Source of the DNA: Lindgomyces ingoldianus | Taxonomy: Eukaryota > Ascomycota > Dothideomycetes > Pleosporales > Lindgomycetaceae | Assembly: GCF_010093535.1 (NCBI RefSeq) | Contig: NW_022985182.1 | Span: 165,253 to 229,252 of the forward strand | Direction of reading: 5' to 3' | DNA: 64,000 nucleotides | Part shown: in pieces, positions 48,047 to 57,339 of the stretch | Layout: each line of letters starts with the position of its first letter | How positions within the stretch are numbered: position 1 is the first letter of the stretch | Program-made: the position numbers and the translations under genes | Notes under the pieces: generated by a model | What the model was told of the DNA's origin: nothing | Seen by the model: the letters and a program-made list of their open reading frames with translations, nothing else | Database searches by the model: none

Positions 48047-48673
48047 ATGACAGATCCGAATTTCGAAATTGAAGCTCAACGCCTCTCCCTCACTTTTTTT
48101 GATCCATCGAACGACTCCCACTGCGATTTCTTAGTCGAATTGTACAATGCACCGGAGATACTGGCAACGAATGGGGGCATAGCTCCTCCAATAGGAGATC
48201 GAGAGGCAGCGCGAAAGATTCTTACAGGGGAGCAAGACGAGCGTCTTCGTTCCGGCGACATGTATGGAAAATACCTCGTTACCCTGAAGTCTCCCCCACC
48301 CTCCGATAACGATACCCCATCACTTGCATTACATCAATATGGCGAAAAGATCGGGATAGTTACGTTGAATCTGAGAAAGGGACAGAACAGCTTCACAGTT
48401 CCAGAAATTGGGTACTGGTTCTTGAAGAAAGGCAGGGGGAGGGGATACGCGACCGAAGCTACCGGAGCGTTGATGAAGTATCTTGAGGAAGAAAAGGGGC
48501 AGAGGGAGCTGTTTGGATTTTGTAATCCAGATAATAAGGCTTCGAAGGGGGTGTTGAAGAGACTTGGATTTGAAGCGAGGGGTATTGCGACGTTGAAGAC
48601 GTTTGGGGGTATTGTTGGAGCGGTGTGGGCACGACCAGGTATGAATGAGGATTTGAGTGTGTATGGGGTGTGA
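48047..48673 (+). CDS. GNAT-family N-acetyltransferase (RimJ/RimL-like)
   Basis: The ATG of MTDPNFEIEAQRLSLTFF gives 208 residues; the frame is open further upstream, but a RimJ/RimL-type protein starts with this ETxRLxL-like strand. Features in order are the N-terminal strand ERLSL-type, FLVELYNAPEI, GIVTLNLRKG, the motif A region with EIGYWFLKKGRGRGYATEA (the RGRGYA pyrophosphate loop that binds acetyl-CoA), and FCNPDNKASKGVLKRLGFEA (motif B, the N-xxS-xxxxxkxGF pattern). It transfers an acetyl group from acetyl-CoA to an amine. The substrate is unknown and the protein has no targeting signal from this start. Confidence 0.85.
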   Translation: MTDPNFEIEAQRLSLTFFDPSNDSHCDFLVELYNAPEILATNGGIAPPIGDREAARKILTGEQDERLRSGDMYGKYLVTLKSPPPSDNDTPSLALHQYGEKIGIVTLNLRKGQNSFTVPEIGYWFLKKGRGRGYATEATGALMKYLEEEKGQRELFGFCNPDNKASKGVLKRLGFEARGIATLKTFGGIVGAVWARPGMNEDLSVYGV

Positions 48674-49060
48674 GCCCAGTCGGCGAGGAGGTCTTTCAGG
48701 TATTTCTTCCACGAAGCCCGGCGATATTTAAGTTGTTACAAGTGTGAATCTCTCGTTCTAGGATAAACACATGGAGTTTAGTCGGCATCGCGGACACTTA
48801 TTATTAATAGCTCAGAGATACGAATACTACGGAGATCATATGATGTCGAATAAATCTAGCCCCTTACTATATCATTAGAAACGTTCCGTCTATGCCCAGT
48901 GAAATCTTACAAACGACTGGAAAGCTCAAGACCTCACCACCCAAAGCGCCGAGATATACTCCAATCCTCCTTTCCATTCGAGTTTTCGTGATTAAGGTCC
49001 CAAGTTTCCACTCACGAAGACACCTAAGACCGCCGCATACTTAATCTAGAATTTTCTCAC
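48674..49060. other. Intergenic spacer
   Basis: 3' flanks of the GNAT gene and of a decayed minus-strand gene. Nothing coding seen. Confidence 0.5.
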
Positions 49061-49490
49061 TCAAGGAAGGGAAGAAAATGGCGCTACTAACGCTGCTGTT
49101 GTAGCGAATACTTCAGACTTCTTCGCTCAAGTGAACAGTCCCACATCCCCTGCAAACAGGAGCATGTACACCCCGATCGTGACCTACTTCTTCGTGGGAT
49201 TCGGGACGACATCGATAGTAATAACTAGCCCGAAGAGAAGGATAACCAGAACTGGCTTTGGCTTTATAATTTTCTCAGTTCCTGGCGCATTCTTTTGTCT
49301 CCCGATGCCCATGCTCAACACTCTAATCACCGGCATCGAATCGTTCTGGTTTGCCTGTAGCTCAGCCAATGCACTCTGGAGATAGAGTACATTTCGAGCT
49401 GCAAGCTGATTGAAGCGCTTGAAGGCGAGGGGAGGTGTGGTCGGGGTCGCTCGAGATGAAGTTGGCGACAGACGGAAGCCCGGTCAAAGG
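49061..49490 (-). pseudogene. Decayed DUF6594-type membrane protein gene
   Basis: On the minus strand the sequence GLPSVANFISSDPDHTS (near 49,484-49,435) changes frame into FKRFNQLAARNVLYLQSALA, the conserved DUF6594 start block. It continues through a Pro/Lys linker to two membrane segments (VLVILLFGLVITIDVV; VTIGVYMLLFAGDVGLFT). A TGA then interrupts the basic motif that should precede KKSEVFATTAALVA, the usual end of the family, and a final stop falls at 49,061. The piece is shorter than normal members (about 140 codons instead of 200-350), with at least one frameshift and one nonsense codon. I read it as a truncated pseudogene. Confidence 0.7.
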
Positions 49491-49905
49491 ATGGAGAGTT
49501 TAAGCCGTCAATTCTGCATCAGATCCTCGCGGCGTTCTAGCCATAGAGGTTGGAGGATGTAGCTGAGAGGATTCTCGACGAGTGAGTGGGTATCTCGCAT
49601 CAAATCCGCCTCCGAGGATGCCTTTGACTAGGACCGGTGAAGGCGGGGCAGTGCTTCATGCCCCTCAGTGTTGAGCCAGTCATTGTTAACTACGGCCCCA
49701 CCAAGATGTTTTTTTCAACATTCCACCCAGGTATCTCACATCAAAGACATCAGTGTTTTCACTTCTCAACATCCCTACTCCCTGTGGAGATTTACGCTCC
49801 CTTCCCAACGGATGTATAACCAACTGAAACCGCTCCCCTTCCTTTAGAGGGCACCATCGAGCGATACATTCGGATCGCTCGACTCTAGAAATCTGGAACA
49901 GTAAA
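49491..49905. other. Intergenic spacer
   Basis: Contains no supported gene; may include the lost 5' part of the DUF6594-like pseudogene on the minus strand. Confidence 0.45.
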
Positions 49906-50637
49906 ATGAACGAAATTCCATCTAATCCAATCTTTTCTTACAATCCTAAACTTGACGGTACATCGCTGCCCAACCCACCCTCTCACCCCTCGAATTCGAC
50001 CTCCTCCACTGCGACAATGGCCTCGCCCCATTCGAAGACATAAACGCCTCCCCACCTGGCACTGCGCGCACTTGGGGTGCTATCTCCTTACGCTCCCCAA
50101 ACGCTCCAACCATATTAGCTACACCCAAAGGTATGATTCCATACCAGCAATGGGAGGGCTTCAACACGTCCGCATTCTTTTATCCCCCATTTGAAGGATA
50201 TCCTTGGGGCGCTCCTGATACACCAAAAGGGTTTGCGCATGTAAGAGTGCCCAAAGAGGTAATGGAGTATATGGCGCTTGTTGCGGCCGGGAAGATTATT
50301 TTCGAGGGAGAGGATTTTCCGTGTCAGAAGAGCATTGGGTATGGAAGGTATGGCGGCGGAAGGGCAAACGTGTCATATAGTGCTCCGTATACGTACTGTG
50401 CCGTGAGGTGAGTAGCCGTTTCACTTTATTCTGGCTCAGAGAATGGGAGATGGGGAAACCGGGGGGGTGGGGGATGGTCTTTGGGTTGACTGGTAAGATT
50501 GCTAACAGTTTTGGCGACCTAGATACTATTGTAAACAGTGGGCAGAGCCGCTACCCACGAGTAGATTCTGTCTAAGTCCGCCAAATGGGCCGGCGAGCAT
50601 AACGAACGAGTGGTGTTGGCCTTCATGGAGCGAGTGA
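49906..50637 (+). CDS. Unrecognised two-exon gene, N-terminus uncertain
   Basis: A well-formed reading frame runs from about 49,959 (YIAAQPTLSPLEFDLLHCDN) through 50,133 (MIPYQQWEGFNTSAFFYPPF) to 50,407, where a GTGAGT donor joins across an intron of 115 bp (acceptor CCTAG at 50,522) to a Cys/Trp-rich last exon (YYCKQWAEPLPTSRFC...CWPSWSE) ending at 50,637. The join is in frame and keeps the Cys spacing, which supports it. The start is a problem: the good ATG at 49,906 (MNEIPSNPIFSYNPKLDG) is in another frame and would need a one-base shift near 49,957. Either the gene is damaged or it starts at the ATG of 50,133. The family is not recognised; no signal peptide is visible. Confidence 0.5.
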
Positions 50638-51141
50638 GGAATTGCTGCAAAGCAGAGCCGTGTGGGTTGTGAATCAATGTGATGGTTTTCCTCCATAGTA
50701 GAAAGCCTCCTTGGTTATCTTAAGACTTAAACTACTCGTGAGTATTCTAGTGATGGTTCACCAGGGCGCAGGGCGAAGCGACGGAGATGGGGGCTTTTGC
50801 AAGTCTATAGTCTCCAACTTGGTAGGACGCGGTCAATATGAACGGAAGATTTTTACGCATGTCTCTCTGGGTCCACAGTACACCACCAGATACCACGGAA
50901 CATAACTAGAATAGCAATAAAAGGCAAATTTCTGTCCTACATTGCCCCCAGCTCGAACAGTCGCCTCGAGTCAAGGCATCCATTCGAGCAGCTAAAGAAT
51001 CCATCCATCAACCCGAACAACATCTTGATCTTCAAATGAGCGCATTTTTCTCCCCAACCCTCACGCCAAACGCCAACCATGATCCAGCTCCTCAAACCCA
51101 TGAACTCCACTCCCTTCGCCCACTTCCATTTCCCCCTCCAC
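50638..51141. other. Convergent intergenic spacer
   Basis: 3' flanks of the unknown gene and of the laccase gene. Only chance frames. Confidence 0.5.
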
Positions 51142-53077
51142 CTAAAGTCCCGAATCGTCCTGCACAATACTATTCTCACTCTGATAATCACTCCAGCTCT
51201 CACAATTACTCTCCAAGCTCGTCTGATCCGTAATCCCCGCAATTTCATCATACCTCTCTATAAACTGAATCCCAAATCCCTCACTTGTATGCCACCCAAT
51301 ATGACAATGCATCAACCAAGCCCCCGGATTATCTGTCTGGAAAGCCAACACCAGATACCCAGAGGCCGGAAGCAGAGCGGTATCACGTCGCGGGGGGTTG
51401 TCGAGATTCAGCGTAATTGAGGAGGAATATGTACCAGAGCCTTGCGCGAGGATGGCGAAATCGTGGCCGTGTAGATGGATGGGGTGGGGCACGGCTTGTG
51501 TTGTTTCGATAATGACGTAGATCCAGACGTCAGCAGTTGGGAGTTCAAGGACCGCGTTAGAAGTATTGAATGTGGTGTCGCCGTCAAGGATTTGGAGCAA
51601 GGTAGGATTGGCCCATTCTACGACCATGGTGGTGCTGTTCATGTACCAGCGGAAGAGATTATCGTCGTTCAATCCAACGCTAGCAGTCTCGAGCTCGTTA
51701 GTCGACGAGGTTTCGACGGTCTTGGAGAGGTAGGGAGTCAGGTTGTCAGTTTCATCGTCGCAGCCATCATCGTAGGAGTATGCTGATGTGGTTGGCGTGG
51801 AAGGTGAGGTTCCATAGTATACGATGCCGCGGATATCGTCTTCGTTGTCGTTTTCAGAACATGCAGACTGCGGGATTGCACGCATCCAAAAGTTGTCGGC
51901 GACGGATGCTTGGTCAGCGGTGATAATGATGTCGTAACGCTGACCCATTGCAATGTCTAATATAGTGGTGTTGTAAGGTTCGATTGGCACTAGATCTGAT
52001 GCAATGACTTGCATGGTGTGGTTGTCGACCATGAACTTCCAGTGTGTGTCCACTGCGGCGTTGACGAGCCTAATGCGGTACGAGGTGTCCGAGGTGAAGG
52101 ATACGTTATATCTGTATCCTCCATCATCGTACGTGTTAGTGCCATTGATAAGACCAGTGTCTAGTGTGGGAGGTCCGCTTGACTCTGCAGTGATATACAG
52201 CTCGTCTACAGTCTGTAGGATTCGAAATCAGTAAGGAGCTTAGCGCACGAGGAATATATATCATGATGCACGTACTTGATGATCCCAATCGTTCAGAAAT
52301 AGCATCCCAAGATCTTCATCATAGTCTGCCGTGGCAGGGCCATTGATGACGATCCCACCAAAAATCCCTTCCCAGGCCTGCAGCGCGAAATGGGAATGAT
52401 ACCAAGTCGATCCATACTGGACTGCTTTCCAAGTGTATGTGATCGAGCTTCCAGGAGCAGTAGGACATTGTGTAATAGAAGACACGCCGTCCTGGTCGTT
52501 GGTATAGTTTTGACGGATGCCATGGAAATGGATGCTCGTCCCGTTTTGTGAAGTAGTCAGAGAGTTTGTGACATGTACAACTACTGTATCTCCCCAGTCC
52601 GCAAAAAGAGTGGGGCCAGGGATAGATCCGTTGACAGCTTGGGCATAGCGGGATATGCCGTCTGGAGCGACTGTCACATCAGTAAGCTCGAGCCAGTATT
52701 CCCGAGTTACACCGGTGTCGGGAGCCTCTGTTCATTTGTGTTAGTTTGTGCTCTGAGGCTCGCAGATAGTGGAGGGTGGTCCATGCAAGATGCTCAAGGA
52801 ATGAAATGAATGAAACCAATGGTTGAGTTGCATCTTTAAGCTTTGGTCGCCCAGAAATGGTGAAAATGAAATGAAAAATAGGCTAACCAGACGTATAATC
52901 TGTATCGATCGAATAGTCGCACCATTCCGAACGAGTAGATGCAGTATTTCCAGAGCAACTCGCTCTTGGGAACAATCTCGGTTCATGGAGTGAACGAGAA
53001 TTCTGTGAGGATGGAAAGGCGACCGCAAGACTGCTTAAAATAGCAACTCCAAAAAAGAGACTACCATTGAAGAGCAT
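51142..53077 (-). CDS. Ascomycete laccase (multicopper oxidase)
   Basis: Exons 53,077-52,888, 52,727-52,276 and 52,212-51,142 (introns 160 and 63 bp, GT-AG), 570 residues, usual for the family. Signal peptide MLFNGSLFFGVAILSSLAVA, then a short propeptide with FPRA. Copper ligand motifs in order: HFHG (130-133), WYHSH (172-176), HPIHLHGHDF (457-466) and HCHIGWH (516-522), so all ten His and the Cys are present. The residue four after the last His is Phe527, the T1 axial position. The protein ends exactly in DSGL, the C-terminal plug of ascomycete laccases, which needs no trimming beyond it here. It oxidises phenols with O2 outside the cell; roles in lignin-derived phenols, pigment or detoxification are possible. 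Divergent from a small secreted protein gene. Confidence 0.95.
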
Positions 53078-54040
53078 GACGAGTCGGGAGTATCTTTGAA
53101 TGACTTGGACGTCAATAAAAGTATGCAGCGAACAAGTCCGCAAGAACGAATAGATACAAGGATGTATAAGGCTTAGTCACAAAGCTAAAGAATGCTGAAG
53201 TGAATGAAGAAGTCCTAGGTAGCTGTTGGGGATGCCATCCGGTGATCTTTATGCTCACCGATGACTACCTCCTCATCTTGTCCCTGAGTCTACTGTCTCT
53301 TTCCATCGTGGTGGTTCTACTCTTTCCGGAAGTACAATGCCCTGACCATTAGGGGTACTTGCGCACACACAAGGCTAAAACGCGCGGCAGTTCGTCGGCC
53401 CGCTTACCATGGATCTGAATTTCAAAGGCAGAACATGAAGATCAAACAATAAAAATAGCACGGAGACAAATATTTGAAGTTAGAGTAGTTCCCCTGCTCC
53501 TTTGACGCGTCGGCATTAGAACGGAGATTTTCCTAGAAATGGACCGATAGCGGCGAACAACTGATGTGGCTGGGTTGCCGCATCATCACTGGACCAGGGT
53601 TCCCCACATGAAACAATCCCAGGACGCGAATCTGATATGCTGCAGCGCGAAAACGTTCATGCAAGGTGAAGTTTCCCCTGGATTTGGTTTGAAACAAGAA
53701 GCGACAAGCATTTATGGAGCAGGGATCCTTGTAGTCATCACCTTCAACTTGAGCGGCGGTCGCCGAGATAACACCTTTCCCCCTACTCCACACATGATTG
53801 AAAAGAGAAACTTTCCGTGGAGTTTACGACTGCATGACGTTGATGCGTGAAGCGTCCGAAGACCGACTAAGAGGCCGAATGAGATCAAAAGGTAACATCC
53901 TGCCTCATTTCGTACAACATTATTTTTATTCAATATCTTTCTTAAAACTTCATCATTCATCTTCGATCATATTTCCCCTCTCCTCTGTTGCCTACATTTG
54001 TTTGGTTTCGTCATATTCTCATCCCTTTTCTCTCCCAGCA
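53078..54040. promoter_or_regulatory. Shared 960-bp divergent promoter region (laccase / secreted protein)
   Basis: The only sequence between two divergent starts of secreted proteins. The part just upstream of 54,041 is CT-rich (TTTTCTCTCCCAGCA before the ATG), typical of fungal leaders. CCCCT and AGGGGT words, the C2H2 stress-type core, occur near 53,350 and 53,490. No regulator is claimed from this alone. Confidence 0.45.
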
Positions 54041-54713
54041 ATGTCTGTCCTGAGTCTTATCTTCTTCGCTTCTCTTCCTTTCGCGGCCTTCGGAGCCCAG
54101 CGGCGCGCGACCCCAGAGTCGTTCCAATTATATGCATATGGCGATGGCCTTGGTGGGCTTCCCATGTTTCATGCAGATGGTAGGCAAATTTATGTGGTCA
54201 ATAAACATCGGTCAGCACCGTACTGAAAGACAGGAAGGATACGCCTACGTTGGAAACCCAAGCTCTTCGAACAGCTCTAATGCTGCAGAGGTCATGTGTA
54301 GGTTACTGAAAACTATTCGTTCTCTCGATAACGTGCTAAACAACGAAATAGTCTCTCCTGGATCCGACAACACGTGGTTTGGAAGCCCCAACACTACAAA
54401 TCTTGGCAATGGAACTACTCCAAACTGGAGCAACGTGACATTGTTCGTTCCCGGTCCTGGTTCAGTCGATAGTCGGGTAGGATTCCTCAATGGTACGAAT
54501 TCAAGCACTAGCAATGTCATCACCTCAGGATTCGTATTCTACGGCTCAACGGCAATGCTTCTCGGCGATGATGGCCTCGAGACAATGTGGACAGGCCTAG
54601 CGGTGGGAAATACAGGTGTGTTTGCAATCTATTGGAACGACACCTCGAGTGGCCAGGTCCCGATCTCCATGAGACGGGTCGCACCGTCGAACCCATCGCG
54701 TCGTTGGAGTTAA
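54041..54713 (+). CDS. Small secreted protein, family not named
   Basis: Exons 54,041-54,179, 54,238-54,297 and 54,352-54,713 (introns 58 and 54 bp, GT-AG), 186 residues. Signal peptide MSVLSLIFFASLPFAAFGA, then QRRATPESFQLYAYGDGLGG, joining across the first intron as FHADG/YAYVGN. The pattern LYAYG...GLPMFxADGxAYVGN is common in fungal secreted proteins of unknown function. Several N-glycosylation sites follow (NTT, NGT, NWSN, NSST), and there is no Cys in the mature part, unusual for a secreted effector. No catalytic motif was seen. A third-exon reading to the stop after MRRVAPSNPSRRWS seems right. Confidence 0.75.
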
Positions 54714-55566
54714 GGGGTTTGGTCTGTCAACACGCGTTAGTTGTTCGAAGACATTGATAAACTTCAGTATGTACATAGTATGTCCACCAAATTGGAGGGG
54801 TTTCGGACTTGGCTAGGGTCGATTTTAGTGTTGCTTCGCTATCGTAACCTTACTTTCCAAGTGTGGTTTTTCTTGAATACCGCCAAACAAGGCGTTATCT
54901 AGCTAGAAATCATGCTCTAAATATCTTTAAAGTTCTTCCCTCACGATTTGGAGCAGGCAAGAGGAGGTGGTGGGCCCGTAGGTAGTAACAAAGTCTCGAG
55001 CTTGAGGTAGTACTTCCGTGAAGTACCCAGGTAGCATAATTGGGATGTGGTGGAGTTACCAATTGTGGCGTTCTGTGGCGCCTTTCCAATATTCGTTAGT
55101 GCATCGCTGTCCCTTTTCCTTGGGTTTCAAGTGCAGCACACTTGACCATTCCTTTTCGCGAGTTCAACAAATCCCGACGTGTCATCAACACCACCTATAG
55201 CCCAACGACGTTTTGCCCTGACAAACGCTCTAGTCTAGGTAGGCTTTGAAATCCACACCAATTAGACCCGGCCACAGGATATTCATTCTGTCAACCACGG
55301 ATCTCGTTGCACCAACTGACGACGGGGATGGATTCTACTTTCTTCACTCAACGCAAGCGCGCAAGCTATTCTACAAACGTTTTCTTAACTACATAGGTGA
55401 TAAAACTAAATCCAGAAGAAAGTTTCTATCGAACTAACAAGTAATGTACAGAGCCCTTCCGCCTACCTATTCTATTGGTCATCCCATCAATCCTCCTGGT
55501 GCTGCAGGAAACTACAGTTCGATCTCGTATGAAGTGGAGATGAAAGTCTTAGGGCCCTGAAGTGCT
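54714..55566. other. Convergent intergenic spacer
   Basis: 3' flanks of the secreted-protein and transporter genes. Frames up to 63 codons with no coding character. Confidence 0.5.
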
Positions 55567-57339
55567 TCAATGAGCCGGCTTCAACCCTTTAACGCTCTTC
55601 CACTCCACGAGGACGGCACCAATAATGGATACGGCACCGACCGCCGAGGCGACATAGAAGACACTCGTTAGAGAGTGATTATATGCTAGCAGTAACTGTG
55701 TTCTTCCTGCAGTAGTAGCAACTAAGTTTTTCAACTCGGTCGCCCCCGTGTGCAATACTTCCATGGGATCCAAGCCAGGAATTCGCGCCTCCTTCAATGC
55801 TCTAATAAGCTCCTGATTCAAGACGTTCTGGCCGATACAGACACAAATTGAACCACCAAGCTGCATGCCGAAGAAGATCAACGAGATGGCTAACGGTATA
55901 TCTTCTTTTTTGAGAACTGCTTGAACCGCCGTCGATGGCTGTTGCATCCCGAACCCCAAACCGAACCCGAAGAGGACCTGATATCCAATCCATTCTCCAG
56001 ACCCGGACGTAATGCTAAGAGTGGAGAGCAGGCCTGCGCCAACTGCCATCATGATTGAACTGAGTATCATAAATGGCGACGCGTATCCTATGACCTGAGA
56101 GACAAGAATACCGCCGAAGATGGATCCAAGGGACTGCGACACAAGCAGTGGGATTGTCATCTCTCCAGACTTAATAGGAGTAGCGCTCTTAATCGCTTGA
56201 AACCAAATCGGGATCCAGTATACTACTGTCATCATGGCTCCGCCGGTGCAGGTCGAATAGTAGAAGCTCGATGCTACGGTGCGCTGTGTGACGACCCGCG
56301 GCGAGATTGTCGCAATTTCTGGATTGAACTTCTGAGATGTTATGAACGCGATGCCTAGCAATCCGCTAAGAACCAACAGGAGGATGATTCGCCAGCTACT
56401 CCAAGCATATTGGGAGCCACCCCACTGGAGTGCAAGGACCAGGCAGGTGACGGCTGGGATCAACAAGCCTGCGCCAATTGGATCGAGCATCTTCAAATGC
56501 TCCAGTGGGCTCTTCTTTGATGCCTCTTTCCCTGGAGTTGCCTTGACAAGGAGCAGGAAGATGACAATAGTGACCATTCCAATTGGTATGTTAATGATGA
56601 AGCACCACCGCCAGCTTGCGTTACTTGTTAGCGCACCTCCGATCAGAGGGCCAATGATAGCAGATATGCTCATGATTGCCATCAGCATCCCCATGAACAT
56701 CGGGCGCCGCCTCAAAGGGACGTTGTCGACGAGAAGGATCATGGAGCCCGAGAAGACACCAGCACATCCAATTCCCTGAATGGCGCGGCCAATGATTATG
56801 GTCTTTGAATTGAAGGCTCCCGCACAGATCGCAGAGCCAATTTCGAAGAGTAATACCAGCGAGAAGAAGACCCATTTAGGGGTGTAGAAGCTATAGAAGC
56901 GGCTAAGGGGAAGCTGCATCGCGCAACCTGTCAAGGCGTATGCGCTGGCGTACCATCCGATATCGCCGAAGGACTTGAATTGGTCGGTGATTCTTGGTAC
57001 TGCAGTAGCCACGATCGTTCGGTCCTGAAAACCTGTTAACACTTGGCCTTGGAGTTCATCTCTCACGATATATCGAATCTGATGACGATGATGGATATTG
57101 CTTACCAGCGAAACCAAGAACATGGCCAGGGATATGGCGAGCATGAGCAGGGCAACGGCAGCGGGACCTGGATACTGAGTTTCGTCGTCTTTTTCTGCTG
57201 TCATCTCTGGCTTCGCTTCCGGATTGCTTTCGCCAGTGGGCCCCTCCATTTCACTGCCTGTTGTCTCTGCTTCTTCACTTGTTCCGTTCTTCACCTTCCC
57301 TTCAAGCAGTTCGTATGAGTCCGTGTGCAGCTTTGCCAT
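55567..57339 (-). CDS. MFS transporter, DHA2 family (14-TM drug/toxin exporter type)
   Basis: Two exons, 57,339-57,106 and 57,024-55,567, 563 residues. The 81-bp GTAAGC...TTTTCAG intron is a multiple of three and has no stop, so the frame reads through it. Splicing makes FLVSLDRTIVATAVPRITDQ, the conserved TM1-loop motif of DHA2 carriers, so the spliced form is preferred. The first ATG is MAKLHTDSYELLEGK; the longer frame begins at TTG. After an acidic N-terminal tail the protein has about 14 hydrophobic helices. Recognised motifs: GWYASAYALTGCAMQLPLSR, GRAIQGIGCAGVFSG (motif C-like in TM5), PLRRRPMFMGMLMA, GPLIGGALT and NASWRWCFIINIPIG. It is a proton antiporter of the plasma membrane for toxic compounds; the substrate is unknown. 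Confidence 0.92.
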   Translation of the reverse strand: MAKLHTDSYELLEGKVKNGTSEEAETTGSEMEGPTGESNPEAKPEMTAEKDDETQYPGPAAVALLMLAISLAMFLVSLVSNIHHRHQIRYIVRDELQGQVLTGFQDRTIVATAVPRITDQFKSFGDIGWYASAYALTGCAMQLPLSRFYSFYTPKWVFFSLVLLFEIGSAICAGAFNSKTIIIGRAIQGIGCAGVFSGSMILLVDNVPLRRRPMFMGMLMAIMSISAIIGPLIGGALTSNASWRWCFIINIPIGMVTIVIFLLLVKATPGKEASKKSPLEHLKMLDPIGAGLLIPAVTCLVLALQWGGSQYAWSSWRIILLLVLSGLLGIAFITSQKFNPEIATISPRVVTQRTVASSFYYSTCTGGAMMTVVYWIPIWFQAIKSATPIKSGEMTIPLLVSQSLGSIFGGILVSQVIGYASPFMILSSIMMAVGAGLLSTLSITSGSGEWIGYQVLFGFGLGFGMQQPSTAVQAVLKKEDIPLAISLIFFGMQLGGSICVCIGQNVLNQELIRALKEARIPGLDPMEVLHTGATELKNLVATTAGRTQLLLAYNHSLTSVFYVASAVGAVSIIGAVLVEWKSVKGLKPAH

